DNA from: Magnolia sinica
Taxonomy: Eukaryota; Streptophyta; Magnoliopsida; Magnoliales; Magnoliaceae
Direction of reading: 5' to 3'
Length of the DNA: 64,000 nucleotides
Assembly: GCF_029962835.1 (NCBI RefSeq)
Contig: NC_080586.1
Coordinates: 69,007,001 to 69,071,000 of the forward strand
A program made the position numbers and the translations under genes. Positions 35,440 to 47,100 of this stretch are shown here, one piece after another (position 1 is the first letter of the stretch; every line of letters begins with the position of its first letter). The notes beneath the pieces were generated by a model. It saw nothing but the letters and a program-made list of their open reading frames with translations. It searched no databases and was not told where the DNA came from.

Positions 35440-38400
35440 ATGGGTGTCTCATGGTTCCCACTAGTACTTTTGTTCACATTTCATTTCCTTATGGTATCAT
35501 GTGTGCATATCGATGGGGGATGTGGTCCAAATTCAAGTGTTTTGGAGAATAATATAGCTAGAGATCTCTATGGCATTGAAGTGGGCCATAAGAGATTGAT
35601 GAGTGAAGGAGAATTTGGTGATGAAGGGATGGGATTTGATCAAATTCCAATGATTTTGAACCGCTTTCTATCGTCTCACTTTTATGAAGCAGAGAGAAGC
35701 TTACGAAGCCTAATCGGTCGTCTTTCCTTGTGTGCGGAAACTAATCTTACCGGTTCGGTGAGTTCTTCCCGCTCTAGGCCTTGTTTTTATTTGATTCCGA
35801 TAAGCTTGTCTAGACGGAGAATATATGGACATGAAAAACTCATGTATATATAATGCTTGAAAAGTAAATAATTTTTTTTTTTTAAAATAGAATCCAACAA
35901 TAATTTCATTGTTTGTTTTGAAATTTCCCATGAAAATGCTAAAAAATCAACGGTTAAAAAGTGAGAGCCGTCTTTTTCTATATTTTTTAACTTTAAGGCT
36001 AATGTTATAAACTTGCAGGCCCATCCTAGATGGTCCAATGAATATACTAATCAAATGATCCTAAGAATCTTAAAGGACTTTTGTGGAAAGAAAATGAATG
36101 GTTAACTAAAGAGGTGATTAAAGATATGCTAACATCTGATTTGTTTCTAAGAAAATCCTTTAGATGTAGGGTTAAGTTTGCCCGATCAGCGAGATTATAT
36201 CAGGCTGCCCATCCATGATAATATTAATAGATGAATCGGTTGAGATAGAAAGGGAGTGGGGAAGAGGTTAGGCTTCTCATCTTAATGATGATTTTTTCTA
36301 TACTAAACCAACATAACTTGCATTAAACCCTACAATTTTGTAATAATATCATCCCTTGAAATTCTACTAAAATAAATGTAGTCATGTACTTCCATAAATG
36401 GGCCTGTGGTGGGGCACAAGTCTGACCATATCATCCTTCCTTCTCTGAACCAAACATCAAGTAGGATCTGCTAAGATGAGCCATACCCTACAAATCACAT
36501 CAATGGGGCAATCCTAGCCGTTCCATTTTTATTTTTTATTTTTGGTCTTCGTTGGAAGGAAAATGGATGCTTATAAAAATTTCAACCTAAGTTTGTTTAA
36601 TCATCCTTTTTTTTTTTTTTTTTTCCCTGAAAGCCAATCCAATTCAAGGGTTAGGATTGTCTAGTCCCAATGAGTTTGGTGTACCCTGACTCTTATATTG
36701 TTGGCCCTGCCTAATAATTAGTTCATATCTGCTACGTCGTTTTCACTTTCAAATGTTTGTTTAAACAAGAATCATGGCTTATAAATTGAGAGTCAAAAAT
36801 AAATTGTAATCATTATATTTTTATATTATAAAATTATCATTTTTACTGTAATTTTAGGGAAAAATAATATAGTAATTAAAATCAAATATTCGTGATGTCA
36901 CCACACAATTATAAAAGAAAATAATCATTACTCGGTTACAACCATTTACCTTTGTAGTTAGAAAACCAAACAGGGTCCTAAAACAAGAGGAAGAAAAAAT
37001 TTGTATTTTGAATGGATAGTCGACACATGTACAAACAATAGGCCTACCTGGATGCATTTTTCGACATATATATATTCTTCATAGGTATGAGAATTGAATG
37101 ATGATAGACTGACCAGATAGGATAGTTAATAGTTATATAATGATCATCAGATGACGGCCACAAATGATAGATGATGGGGAAAAAAAAATATCCTCATGCT
37201 ATAGGATAAAAGGACTATGAAAATGGGTAACTAGAATGCTACTAAATTAAGGTGAGTAACCTTTGATTTAGATGCATCATAATCATGAATAAAGTGAGTT
37301 GTGTAATTACATGATTAACTGACAGGTTTCATCACACATATGAAATAACTCATAAGTTATCTATTAGTAAATGTAGTGATTAATCATTCATAAAGAATAT
37401 ATAATTCCATGAATTAGTGAGGGAGAATACTGTAATATATTAGTGATCAGGTCGGCCTTAATAGCCAAATGGGAAATGTTGGCACATGTGTAAACGTGTG
37501 GCCAATATGGCATATTTTCTTATTTTGATTGTCCCTACCTTAACGCAATGAAAGGCCTAGGGATCCGTCGTGCATGTGTGTGGCTGAATAGTGGGTAGTT
37601 TTCTCCCAATGTGTAGCGGATAGATCCAAACTACTAAAGAAAAGAAGAGATGCATGATATAAAAGGGTGCCCATGGCAACCCTAAAAACACAATAAAAGG
37701 AGGAGAAGATAAAAACAAACAAACAAACAAAAACCCTTACCATTTATAGAGAGACTCTGATGCAACTGGGGGAATCCATGAAGCTATGGATACACCCCTA
37801 TTTGTTTTTACATTCCATATATATGTTAGATGTACACACTCCATGCAACCATGCAAACTTGCAAGTTTTTCGGGACCATCCATCGCTTCTGTTCTTATAT
37901 GGCCAACTTCATATAGACAATCTACAGTCCACCTGATGCACGGACTCCAGCTCATGTTGACGGTCCATTTGTTATTTCTAATAGTGAGTGGGCCATGGTA
38001 AAAAAAAAAAAAAAAAACCATAATGTTGTCATACAAATGAATAATGCCCAAAAGACAAAAAGATGCACGAATTCCGTCTCGTCAGAAAAAAGTTCATTTA
38101 GTAGACCGCTAAGATCTTCCAATGTTGTGGCCAATCAACGGTGGAGACTGCAAGATGAACAGTTTGGATCACCAAACACATGTGACTCATGTATGGTACC
38201 ATTTTACAAAAACTTGAATGAACTCAACTCAAGGAGATTTCGTGTTGAGTTTCATAGAAACTCACCACTCGACGTGACTCAATCTAGTCTTTGAGTTGAC
38301 TCAGCCCCGTATGGACATTGATCATGGCATAGAAAAATTGTGAAACTCCTGAATTTTTATCAATTGTGAAATTCTTGAATTTTTCCGAGGGCTGCTCGCA

Positions 38401-41251
38401 TCGAAGTCTGCTCGATGGCATCAAGCTGTCATCGACAGACAGTTGATTTACAGATTTAAGACATCAATCAACATTATGAAAGTGCCATATGCCTCATCTA
38501 CTCAAACTTTGATTTCGTGAATGTTGTTTTTAAACACAGATTTACATCCCAGAAGCAACCATAGATTTCTCTAAGCATGTGTTAATCAAGGCCAAACAAG
38601 CTCTAAGCTCCCTTGTTCAACTCATCCATTGTGAAGAGAAGATCACAACCATCCATCAAGAACAAGATCAGCAAACAGATTATCAACCACCAAATTCATT
38701 GGAGACTAATAACATGAACTGCTTTGTAGATGGCACCAGGTGCCAGTTTTCACCATGTGCACTTGGCAACCGACTCCCTCTCTGCGCCATTGGCTTCGCT
38801 GCAGGGACCACAGGCGGTGCGGGCGGGCCATACTACATGGTCAGCCAATCAGACGATGACCCAAATGACCCAGTCCCAGGAACTCTCCGTTACGCTGTTG
38901 ATTTCGCGGGGAGAAACAAAGGAGGGGCTTGGATCATCTTCAAAAGGAGCATGATGATTAAGCTCAAGGAAAAACTATGGATTAGTTCTAATACAACAAT
39001 AGATGGGAGGGGTGTGAATGTAACCATTGTCGGGAAAGGCCTTGTTCTTGCAAGGGTGAGCAATGTGATCTTGCACAACTTTGAGGTGGTGTCCACCGGG
39101 CAAAGCGATACCGTCCATGTGTTTGATGGGTCACACCATGTCTGGATCGACCACCTGAGCTCGCATGATGGAAATTTGGGGCTGGTCACGGTCCTTCAAG
39201 GATCGACGGACGTGACCGTCTCTAATTGCTATCTTTCCAATCACAACTTCAACATGTTGTTGGGTGCATCGGATGAGGATACCATGGATCACATACTAAG
39301 AGTAACGGTTTATCGGAATTGGTTCGATTCATCTAACCAAAGGATGCCGCATTGCAGGTTAGTAAACAAGTCCACAATAAGACCCAAAAAAGATTTTTAC
39401 CCTCCGATTTCAATCTTTGAAGTGTGCCACCTTTTAAGCCCACTTGATTCGTACACACCTAGAGTTGTATACGAACCAAGTTAGCTAGGTTAACTCACTT
39501 GACTTCACTAGGAAAAGCTGGACTTGGCTCAAAACTTGGTTTGAGCTGAGTCGAGCAATTTTTTGAGTTTGATAAAATTTCAAGCCAAGCCTGAGCTAGA
39601 CCAAACTCGAATCGATTCGGCCTGGAACTTGACTCAAACTTGTCTAAGTTTGAATCGATTCAACTCTGATTGGGTTCACTTAAATAAATTATATATATAT
39701 ATATATAAAACCTAAACTCAAACTCAGCTCGTAGGCTCAAACTTGAACTTGGATCGAAAGATTGAGTTCAATCTTGGCTCGAATCTAGCTCGAGTTGGCC
39801 CCAGTTGCTGACCCAGCCGAGTTGAGCTGCCCAATAACGCTTGAGGACCGAGCCGAGCCGAGCGGAGTTTGACTGAGATAGCTTGCTGGCCGAGCCAAGC
39901 CAAGCTAGGCCAAGCTTGACTCAGTTCGACATGTGTACAGTTCTATAACACACCCATATGGCCATATTCCATTTCAAGAATTGGAATTGGAAATCTGAAC
40001 CCATTTCAATCCCTGTAATGGAAAATGGATGTATGCAAGATATCAAGAGGTTTTCTAGCAGGGTTTCTACCCGAGGCTCACCCAATCTGTTGGCCCTTCT
40101 GGCCCATCATTTGAGATCCAGACCATTCATCTAGAATCTCCAGGATTATATGGCCAACATAGAAAGAATGTCTGTGGTTAGGAGGGATCATCAGAGTCAG
40201 AAATTGCTCTTCTAAACCACTGTTTCCAAGTTGCTTTTTATAGATGATGAGTTTTCTGATGAGTCAAATTCCTACCGTGTACAATCTGTACAAAATTTTG
40301 TAGATGAACGGTCTGGATCATAACAAATTGAGCCAGAAGCAGCGACCAGGTCATGAAAAATCCAACTAGCTTAATAGAACACTAGGATTACCAGTTCTAT
40401 TCGCAGGCCCATACGTGCAAGTTCTGGACCGCTCTTCAGGTGGGGCTCACCATGAACATTTATTGTACAAAAATCACTGATCAGGATGACCCATTCATCA
40501 GGTGGGACCCACAGTTCTCAATTTTTTTCTAGTAGTCCATTTCTCAGTCTTGTATGTCCCACCTGATGAATGGTTAACCTCTGAGTTGATGAAACTCGTC
40601 CGAGTCAACTCAACTCAGCCACTCAGTTGAATCAACATGACATTCAATCGTATGATTGAGAAAGGTTTTCTATTTTATATCACATGTATACTAACTCCAT
40701 ATAGATTAAATATAAATCACTCTTACTGATATTTCTAAAGTATAATTATTAACAATTCGAATCAACTCCGATCTGGTCTTCGAGTCCACCTGACCCGCCA
40801 ATGATCGAGTCCAATCGAGTTTTGAAACATGGGCCTCAACAAGAAATCTCCTTCCATGCATTACATTTCTATTGTGATCAGGTGGGGATACTGCCATGTA
40901 GTGAACAACTACTACAGGGATTGGAAATACTATGCAATAGGAGGGAGGGTGCACGCCAAGGTTCTTTCGGAGCTAAATGTGTTCGAGCCAGGCCGGCGGT
41001 TAGAGGTGACGCCATGGTTCAACCGCTTCACCTCCGACCTGACCCCGACGATTGTGTCATCCAAGGACCTTATGTTGAAGGGCGCGACGTTTCATCAATT
41101 CCTCAAGTTTGGCACACTTAACACTCCACACAGCGAATTCCCATCATACGTTCTCCCAGTGCGGCCCACCGGGTCGCTGATCGGTCTAGTGATTAACTGT
41201 GGTGGGGTCATGTGGGGAGCCAAACTGAACCGTTGCATGGCTACTACATGA
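35440..41251 (+). CDS. Divergent pectate lyase-like protein (polysaccharide lyase family 1), three exons
   Basis: Proposed exons are 35440-35757, 38747-39357 and 40882-41251. All junctions are GT-AG, and the join is exactly 433 codons (432 residues plus TGA). Exon 1 gives a hydrophobic signal-peptide-like start (WFPLVLLFTFHFLMVSC) and a variable N-terminus. Exons 2-3 carry the PL1 parallel beta-helix: CAIGFAAGTTGG, DDDPNDPVPGTLRYAV, WIIFKRSM, TIDGRG, VWIDH (238-242), NMLLGASD, QRMPHCR (304-310, with Arg completed across intron 2), HVVNNYY and YAIGG. Known family members cleave de-esterified homogalacturonan in the cell wall with Ca2+. Both Arg of RMPxxR are kept. The usual SDGDG and DGLID calcium-site segments read GQSDTVHV and LGLVT, and a ~30-residue loop before them is missing. 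Catalysis is therefore uncertain. The exon 2 acceptor is pyrimidine-poor and is the least certain boundary. Confidence 0.78.
35758..38746 (+). other. Intron 1 of the pectate lyase-like gene
   Basis: The intron begins gtgagttctt and ends ggtgccag, about 3 kb. It is AT-rich, with T/A tracts at 35870-35884, 36608-36625 and 37999-38017 and a stretch of catcga words at 38395-38440. No coherent inserted element or alternative exon was recognised. Open frames at 37737-38051 (minus) and 37995-38294 (plus) have no domains. The plus frame at 38579 continues into exon 2 by chance. Confidence 0.55.
39358..40881 (+). other. Intron 2 of the pectate lyase-like gene
   Basis: The donor gttagtaaac follows RMPHC-AG, and the acceptor attgtgatcag precedes GTGGGGATACTGC. 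The phase-2 join rebuilds Arg-Trp-Gly. About one third is the hAT-like insertion at 39460-39945. The rest is unclassified, with 'gtggggctcaccatg' type repeat words near 40440. Confidence 0.75.
39460..39945. mobile_element. hAT-like MITE in intron 2
   Basis: The left end tagagttgtatacga and the reverse complement of the right end, tagaactgtacacatg, form an imperfect terminal repeat. Flanking 8-mers tacacacc (39452-39459) and aacacacc (39947-39954) agree at seven of eight positions. The interior is rich in ggctcga / ttgagtc words on both strands, like the subterminal repeats of plant hAT MITEs. No transposase. Confidence 0.5.
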
Positions 41252-41544
41252 TGAATTGTGTGGCCTAAGTTCTACTTGGTTGTTTTTAATTGACCACGTT
41301 TGGATATAAAATCTGTCTTTTTGTATTTTGTGTTTGGAAAGAGAGTGGGTGCGTTTGGTTACACCTAGTTTCATGATATTTTGTTTTTACAAAGTAACTT
41401 CTTTTCTTATGTTGTAGTATTGGTGTTTGGTTGCACAGAAACAACTTTTTTTCTTTTCTTTTTTCCTTTTCACAGGTCAATTTTGTAAATTTTCAACAAA
41501 AAATTTTAATTTTCTCAGAATTCATTAAACTGTACTCGGATTCG
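41252..41544 (+). other. 3' flank of the pectate lyase-like gene
   Basis: This AT-rich stretch should contain the 3' UTR. No strong AATAAA signal stands out. A ttttcttttcttttttcc pyrimidine tract lies at 41447-41468. Confidence 0.35.
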
Positions 41545-41995
41545 GTAGAACACTGTGGGCCCCACCATGATTTATATGTTTTATCCATGACATTCATTCA
41601 TTTTGAGAGCTCATTTTAGGGCATGATCCCAAAAATGTGGCAGATCCAAAGGTCAAGTGGACCACACCACAGGAAGTAATGGGGATGATGACACCTTGTT
41701 GAAACCTTCCTAGGGTTCACAACGATGTTTATTTTCCATCCAACCTATTCATAAAGTCACTCGGGACTGGATGAATAGAAAACCCAAATATCAGCTTGAT
41801 CCAAAACTTCTATGGCCCACAAGAAGATTTCAACAGTAGGCGTCCAATTCACATTGTTTCCCGTGGCGTGGTCCACTTGAGCTTTGGATATGCTTCAAAT
41901 TTGGGCTCATGCTAAAAAATGATCTGATAAAACAGATAAACAGTGTGGGTAAGAAAAAAATATTACATTGGGCCCCACAAAGTAGATACTGAGTA
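41545..41995. mobile_element. MITE copy related to the 33893 element
   Basis: The left end gtgggccccaccatgattta and the right end tattacattgggccccac are inverted. The interior follows the family order: catgatcccaaaaatg, caagtggaccacaccaca, cttctatggcccac, and a closing aaaatgatctgat segment. The outermost 80 bases of the full-length form are missing. Confidence 0.6.
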
Positions 41996-42984
41996 TGCAA
42001 TCTGTTTCGGCTTTTTATTAGAATCGGGACCGGTCATTTTAGGGGCGTCGGTTGAGGTGTACCAGCCAACTGTAGGGCACTGTTTTGACAGAATCCAACA
42101 CGTTAATCAGATGCATCACCTTCAAAAAGCCACAGACTCCAAAAACCAGCTGATCCAAAACTTTGGTGAGCCATAGCACATGAAAGATGTTGGGAGAGAA
42201 CTCCCACCGTTGAGTGGAGTGGGAGCCTACCATGTTATATATGGAATCCAGCCCGTTCATACCCTTCATTCTGTCCATGTTGTGTGTGTCCATAGGTTTT
42301 GCTAACATTCCCACCTTCATATATACATTATCAAAGTCCCAAAGCCTTTTAAAAGGCACACAAGGTGACCTATAGTCAATCCTAACTGAATTCTTTCATA
42401 CAACCAGAAACAAGCAAAGGTGCGAAATTCATATCAACTGGGTGATCCTCAGCTTCCCATCAATAGCATGAAAATGGACGGTCAAGATTGGCAGTTAAAA
42501 TAGGTCCAATCATCATCTCGATGCTGTGGCGGTGAAGACAGGTAGGAATCTCCTTGTGAGAGGTCTCTCTTTCCTTCTTTCGCTGAAGCCTATTTCTTTA
42601 TAGCTTTCTTTTATATGCTGTCTTATTATGTTGTATATATAAGAAATGACATAGGTTAGAAGTAGTTCCCTTTTAGTTTTCTTCTGTATGCTCTCTTATT
42701 ATGTGGTCTATATAAGAAGGTTCACAGGCAGAGAGGATAGGATATTAATTTTTATCCTGGGTATTTTTTTATGCGTGGGAGAGAAATAAGCTTTATATTT
42801 TTGTTTCTCTTATTTCTAGTGAATAAGAAAGCTGTTTTTTTTTTTTTTTCTTTTCTTTTAACACACGCATACATACCCCCACACACTCACGCCGTAGTAG
42901 GATTTCACCCTATGGGTACTCAAACCCTTGACCAAGTGTTGAAACTCATTAGAGTCTACCACCAGAATAAGAGTAAGGACCCAA
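41996..42984. repeat. Degenerate repeat sequence with a short tandem duplication
   Basis: Further fragments of the same MITE vocabulary occur at 42000-42320. At 42600-42722 a ~75-base segment (cttattatgt...tatataagaa) is present twice in diverged form. A T-tract lies at 42834-42850. No gene. Confidence 0.45.
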
Positions 42985-43480
42985 CTACTACGCCAAAACA
43001 ACGAAAAAAGGACGGTCCAAAACCGTCTCAAATGATCAAAAAGGACGATCATGGACCGTCGCATGGGCCATCAAATTTTGACGTATTGTATTACTAAAAG
43101 GACGGTCAAAAACCGTCATTCTCATTGACGAAAAAAAGGACGATCATAGACCGTCTTTTATGAGCCTTCAAAGGACGACCATCGACCATTCTTTAAAAGA
43201 ACGGTCATGGACCATCCTTAAAAAGGACTATCATAGACCGTCTCTGATGAGCCTTTAAAGGACGGCCATGGACCGTCTCTTATAAGCCTTCAAAGGACGG
43301 CCATGGACCGTCCTTTAAAAAGACAGTCATGGATCGTCCTTAAAAAAAACTGTCATGGACCGTCTCTTATGAGCTTTCAAAGGACGGCCATGGACCGTCC
43401 TTTAAAAGGACGGTCATGAACCGTTCTTAAAAAGGACTTTCATGAACTGTCCCTTATGAGCCTTCAAAGCACATTTTCAA
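42985..43480. mobile_element. CACTA-like terminus with hairpin-forming subterminal repeats
   Basis: ctactacgccaaaac at 42985 resembles CACTACGCCAAAA-type CACTA ends with a changed first bases. Some ten copies of a near-perfect palindrome (aggacggtcatggaccgtcct type) follow in 450 bases, spaced by ttaaaa or 'tcttatgagcc'. The opposite end was not found. Confidence 0.5.
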
Positions 43481-44109
43481 ATTTGAGAGGGTTAATATAC
43501 ACCTGTTACAATATATTTCATCGTATTCTTTCTAATATACACTTGTTATATAATATATTTCATCATATTCAGATTCACATCATCTAAACCCAAACTACAT
43601 AAATCCAACATCAACTACATTCATCCAAACATAAACTACATCCATCCAAACACAAACAATCTTATCCACATTACATTCATCCACTCATAAATACATATAT
43701 GTTTAACATCATAAATAAAAAAAAGGAAAACAAGCAGCAACAATTTTCTTTTTGTCTTTCATCTAATTAAAAATAATAATATTAAACCAACAAAACATTA
43801 TAATTCAGAATTATGAAGAATTGCATAAACTTCTTCAAAAAAAGCAGGCACTTTTTTAAAATAAAACTGATCATTAAAATAAAACTAATGCAAGCAAATA
43901 ATGCAAAAAAAAAAAAAAATGTTTCAATTCAAGTTAATAGAAACAACAACAAAAATTAAAGCTTTGTAAAAAGGGGCATGTGTTAAAAGGGATACATTCT
44001 TATTTGTCGCCATGTGATTGGGCTACAATTCAAGTTAGTAGAAACAACAACAAAAATTAAAGCTTTGTAAAAAGGGGCATGCGTTAAAATGGATACATTC
44101 TTGTTTCTT
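43481..44109. other. AT-rich spacer with a direct duplication
   Basis: The sequence is A-rich without ORFs. A segment of about 70-80 bases (caattcaagtta.tagaaacaac ... aaaaaggggcatg) is repeated at about 43925 and 44029, right before the telomere-like array. Confidence 0.6.
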
Positions 44110-47100
44110 AGGGAATTGAGAATAGGTTAAGGTTTAGGTTTAGGATATCGGGTTCGGGTTCGGGATCGAGTTTAGGTTTGGGTTTTCAAGTTTAGGTTAG
44201 GGAGTTAAGATTAGGATTAGGTGTAGGTTTAGGTTTAGGGATTCTAGAATACATTTAGGTTTAGGTTATAGGTTATAGGTTATAGGTTTAGGTTTAGGTT
44301 TAGGTTTTAGGTTAAGGTTTAGGTTATAGGTTTTGGTTTAAGTTTAGGTTAAGGTTTAGGTTTAAGTTAAGGTTTAGGTTTTAGTTATAGGTTATAGTAT
44401 ATAGGTTATAGCTTTACGGAATTGAGAATAGGTTAAGGCTAAGGTTTAAGTTTAGGAAATCGGGTCCGGGTTCGGGATCGGGTTTAGGTTTGAGTTTTCA
44501 AGTTTAGGTTTAAGTTTAGGTTAGGGAGTTGAGATTAGGATTAGGTGTAGGTTTAGGTTTAAGGATTTGAGAATACATTTCGGTTTTAGGTTTACGTTTA
44601 GGTTTTAGGCTTAGGTTTAGGCTATAGGTTTAGGTTATAAGTGCAGGTTATAGATTTAGGTTTAGGTTAGGTTATGGGTTAAGGTTTAGGGAATTGAGAA
44701 TAGGTTAAGGTTTAGGTTTAGGAAATCGGGTTCGGGTTCGGGATCGGGTTTATGTTTGGGTTTTCAAGTTTAGGTTTAAGTTTAGGTTAGGGAGTTGAGA
44801 TTAGGATTAGGTGTAGGTTTAGGTTTAGGGATTTGAGAATACATTTAGGTTTTAGGTTTCGGTTTAAGTTATAGGTTGTAGGTTTAGGTTTAGGTTTAGG
44901 TTTAGGTTTAGATTTATGTTATAAGCTATACGTTTAGGGAATGGAGAATAGGTTAATATTTAGGTTTAGGAAATCGGGTTCGGATTCGGGATCGGGTTTA
45001 GGTTTGGGTTTTCAAGTTTAGGTTCAGGTTTAGGTTAGAGAGTTGAGATTAGGATTAGGTGTAGGTTTAGGTTTAAGGATTTGAAAATACATTTAGGTTT
45101 TAGGTTTAGGTTTGGGCTATAGGTTATATGTTTAGGTTTAGGTTAAGGTTTAGGTTTAGGGAATTAAGAATAGTTTAAGGTTTAAGTTTAGGAAATCGGG
45201 TTCGGGATCGGGTTTAGGTTTAGGTTAGGGAGTCGAGATTAGGATTAGGTGTAGGTTTAGGTTTAGGGATTTGAGAATACATTAGGTTATAGGTTTAGGT
45301 TTAGGTTTAGGTTATAAGCTATATATTTAGGGAATTGAGAATAGGTTAAGGTTTAGGTTTAGGAAATCGGGTTCGAGTTCGAGATCGAGTTTAGGTTTAG
45401 GTTTTCAAGTTTAAGTTTAGGTTAGGGAGTTGAGATTAAGATTAGGTGTAGGTTTAGGTTTAGGGATTTGAGAATACATTTAGGTTTTAGGTTTAGGTTT
45501 AGGTCATAGGTTATAGGTTTAGGTTTAGGCTTCGGTTAAGGTTTAGGTTTAGGTTTAGGTTATAAGCTATAAGTTTAGGGAATTGAGAATAGGTTAAGGT
45601 TTAGGTTTAGGAAATTGGGTTCAGGTTCGGAATCGGGTTTAGGTTTAGGTTTTCAAGTTTAGGTTTAGGTTTAGGTTAGGGAGTTAAGATTAGGATTAGG
45701 TGTAGGTTTAGGTTTAGGGATTTGAGAATACATTAGGTTTTAGGTTTATGTTTAGGATATAGGTTATAGGTTTAGGTTTAGGTTATAAGCTATAGGTTTA
45801 GGGAATTGACAATAGGTTAAGGTTTAGGTTTAGAAAATCGGGTTCGGGTTCGAGATCGGGTTTAGGTTTGGGTTTTCAAATTTAAGTTTAGGTTAGGGAG
45901 TTGAGATTAGGATTGGGTGTAGGTTTAGGTTTAGGGATTTGAGAATACATTTAGGTTATAGGTTTAGGTTTAGGTTATAGGTTATAGGTTTAGGTTCAGG
46001 TTTAAGTTAAGGTTTAGGTTTAGGTTATAAGCTATAGGTTTAGGGAATTAAGAATAGGTTAACATTTAGGTTTAGAAAATTGGTTCGGGTTCGGGATCGG
46101 GTTTAGGTTTGGGTTTTCAAGTTTAGGTTTAGGTTTAGGCTAGGGAGTTGAGATTAGGATTAGGTGTAGGTTTAGGTTTAGGGATTTGAGAATACATTAG
46201 GTTATAGGTTTAGGTTTAGGTTATAGGTTATAGGTTTAAGTTTAGTTTATAAGCTATAGGTTTAGGGAATTGAGAATAGGTTAAGGTTTAGGTTTAGGAA
46301 ATCGGATTTGGGTTCGGGATCGGGTTTAGGTTTAGGTTTTCAAGTTTAGGTTTAGGTTTAGGTTAGGGAGTTATGATTAGGATTAGGTGTAGGTTTAGTT
46401 TTAGGGATTTGAGAATACATTAGGTTTTAGGTTTAGGTTTAGGTTATAGGTTATAGGTTTAGGTTTAGGTTTAGGTTAAGGTTTAGGTTTAGGTTATAAG
46501 CTATAGGTTTAGGGAATTGAGAATAGGTTAAGGTTTAAGTTTAGGAAATTGGGTTCGGGTTCGGGATCGGGTTTAGGTTTGGGTTTTCAAGTTTAGGTTT
46601 AGGTTTAGGTTAGGGAGTTGAGATTAGGATTAGGTGTAGGTTTAGGTTTAGGGATTTGAGAATACATTTAGGTTTTAGGTTTAGGTTTAGGATATAGGAT
46701 ATAGGTTTAGGTTTTAGGTTTAGGTTAAGCTTAGGTTATAGGTTATAAGTTTAGGTTATAGGTTATAGGTTAAGGTTTAGGTCCTAGGTTTTAGTTTAGA
46801 TTAAGGTTATAGGGTTTAGGTTTAGGTTTAGGTTATAGGTTATCGGTTTAAGTTAAGGTTAAGGTTCAGGTTAAGGTTTAGGTTTAGGTTATAGGTTATA
46901 GCTTTAGGGAATTGAGAATAGGTTAAGGTTTAAGTTTAGAAAATCGGGTTCGAGTTTAGGTTTGGGTTTTCAAGTTTAGGTTTAGGTTTAGGTTAGGGAG
47001 TTGAAATGAGGATTAGGTGTAGGTTTAGGTTTAGGGATTTGAGAATACATTTAGGTTTTAAGTTTAGGTTTTAAGATTTGAGAATAGTTTTAGGTTATAA

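Noticed and set aside
38579-38746. Starting exon 2 of the pectate lyase-like gene at the upstream ATG (38579)
   Set aside because: The upstream residues do not resemble the family, there is no signal peptide, and only the 38747 acceptor keeps phase with exon 1 to give an uninterrupted 433-codon join.
42840-42980. tRNA-derived SINE (gggtactcaaacccttgacc, B-box-like on the minus strand)
   Set aside because: No A box at the right distance, no poly-A or T tail and no target duplication could be found.
42985-43480. CRISPR-like array (regular short palindromic repeats)
   Set aside because: The spacers are short, similar to each other and not unique, and the context is a plant genome next to a CACTA-like end; these are transposon subterminal repeats.
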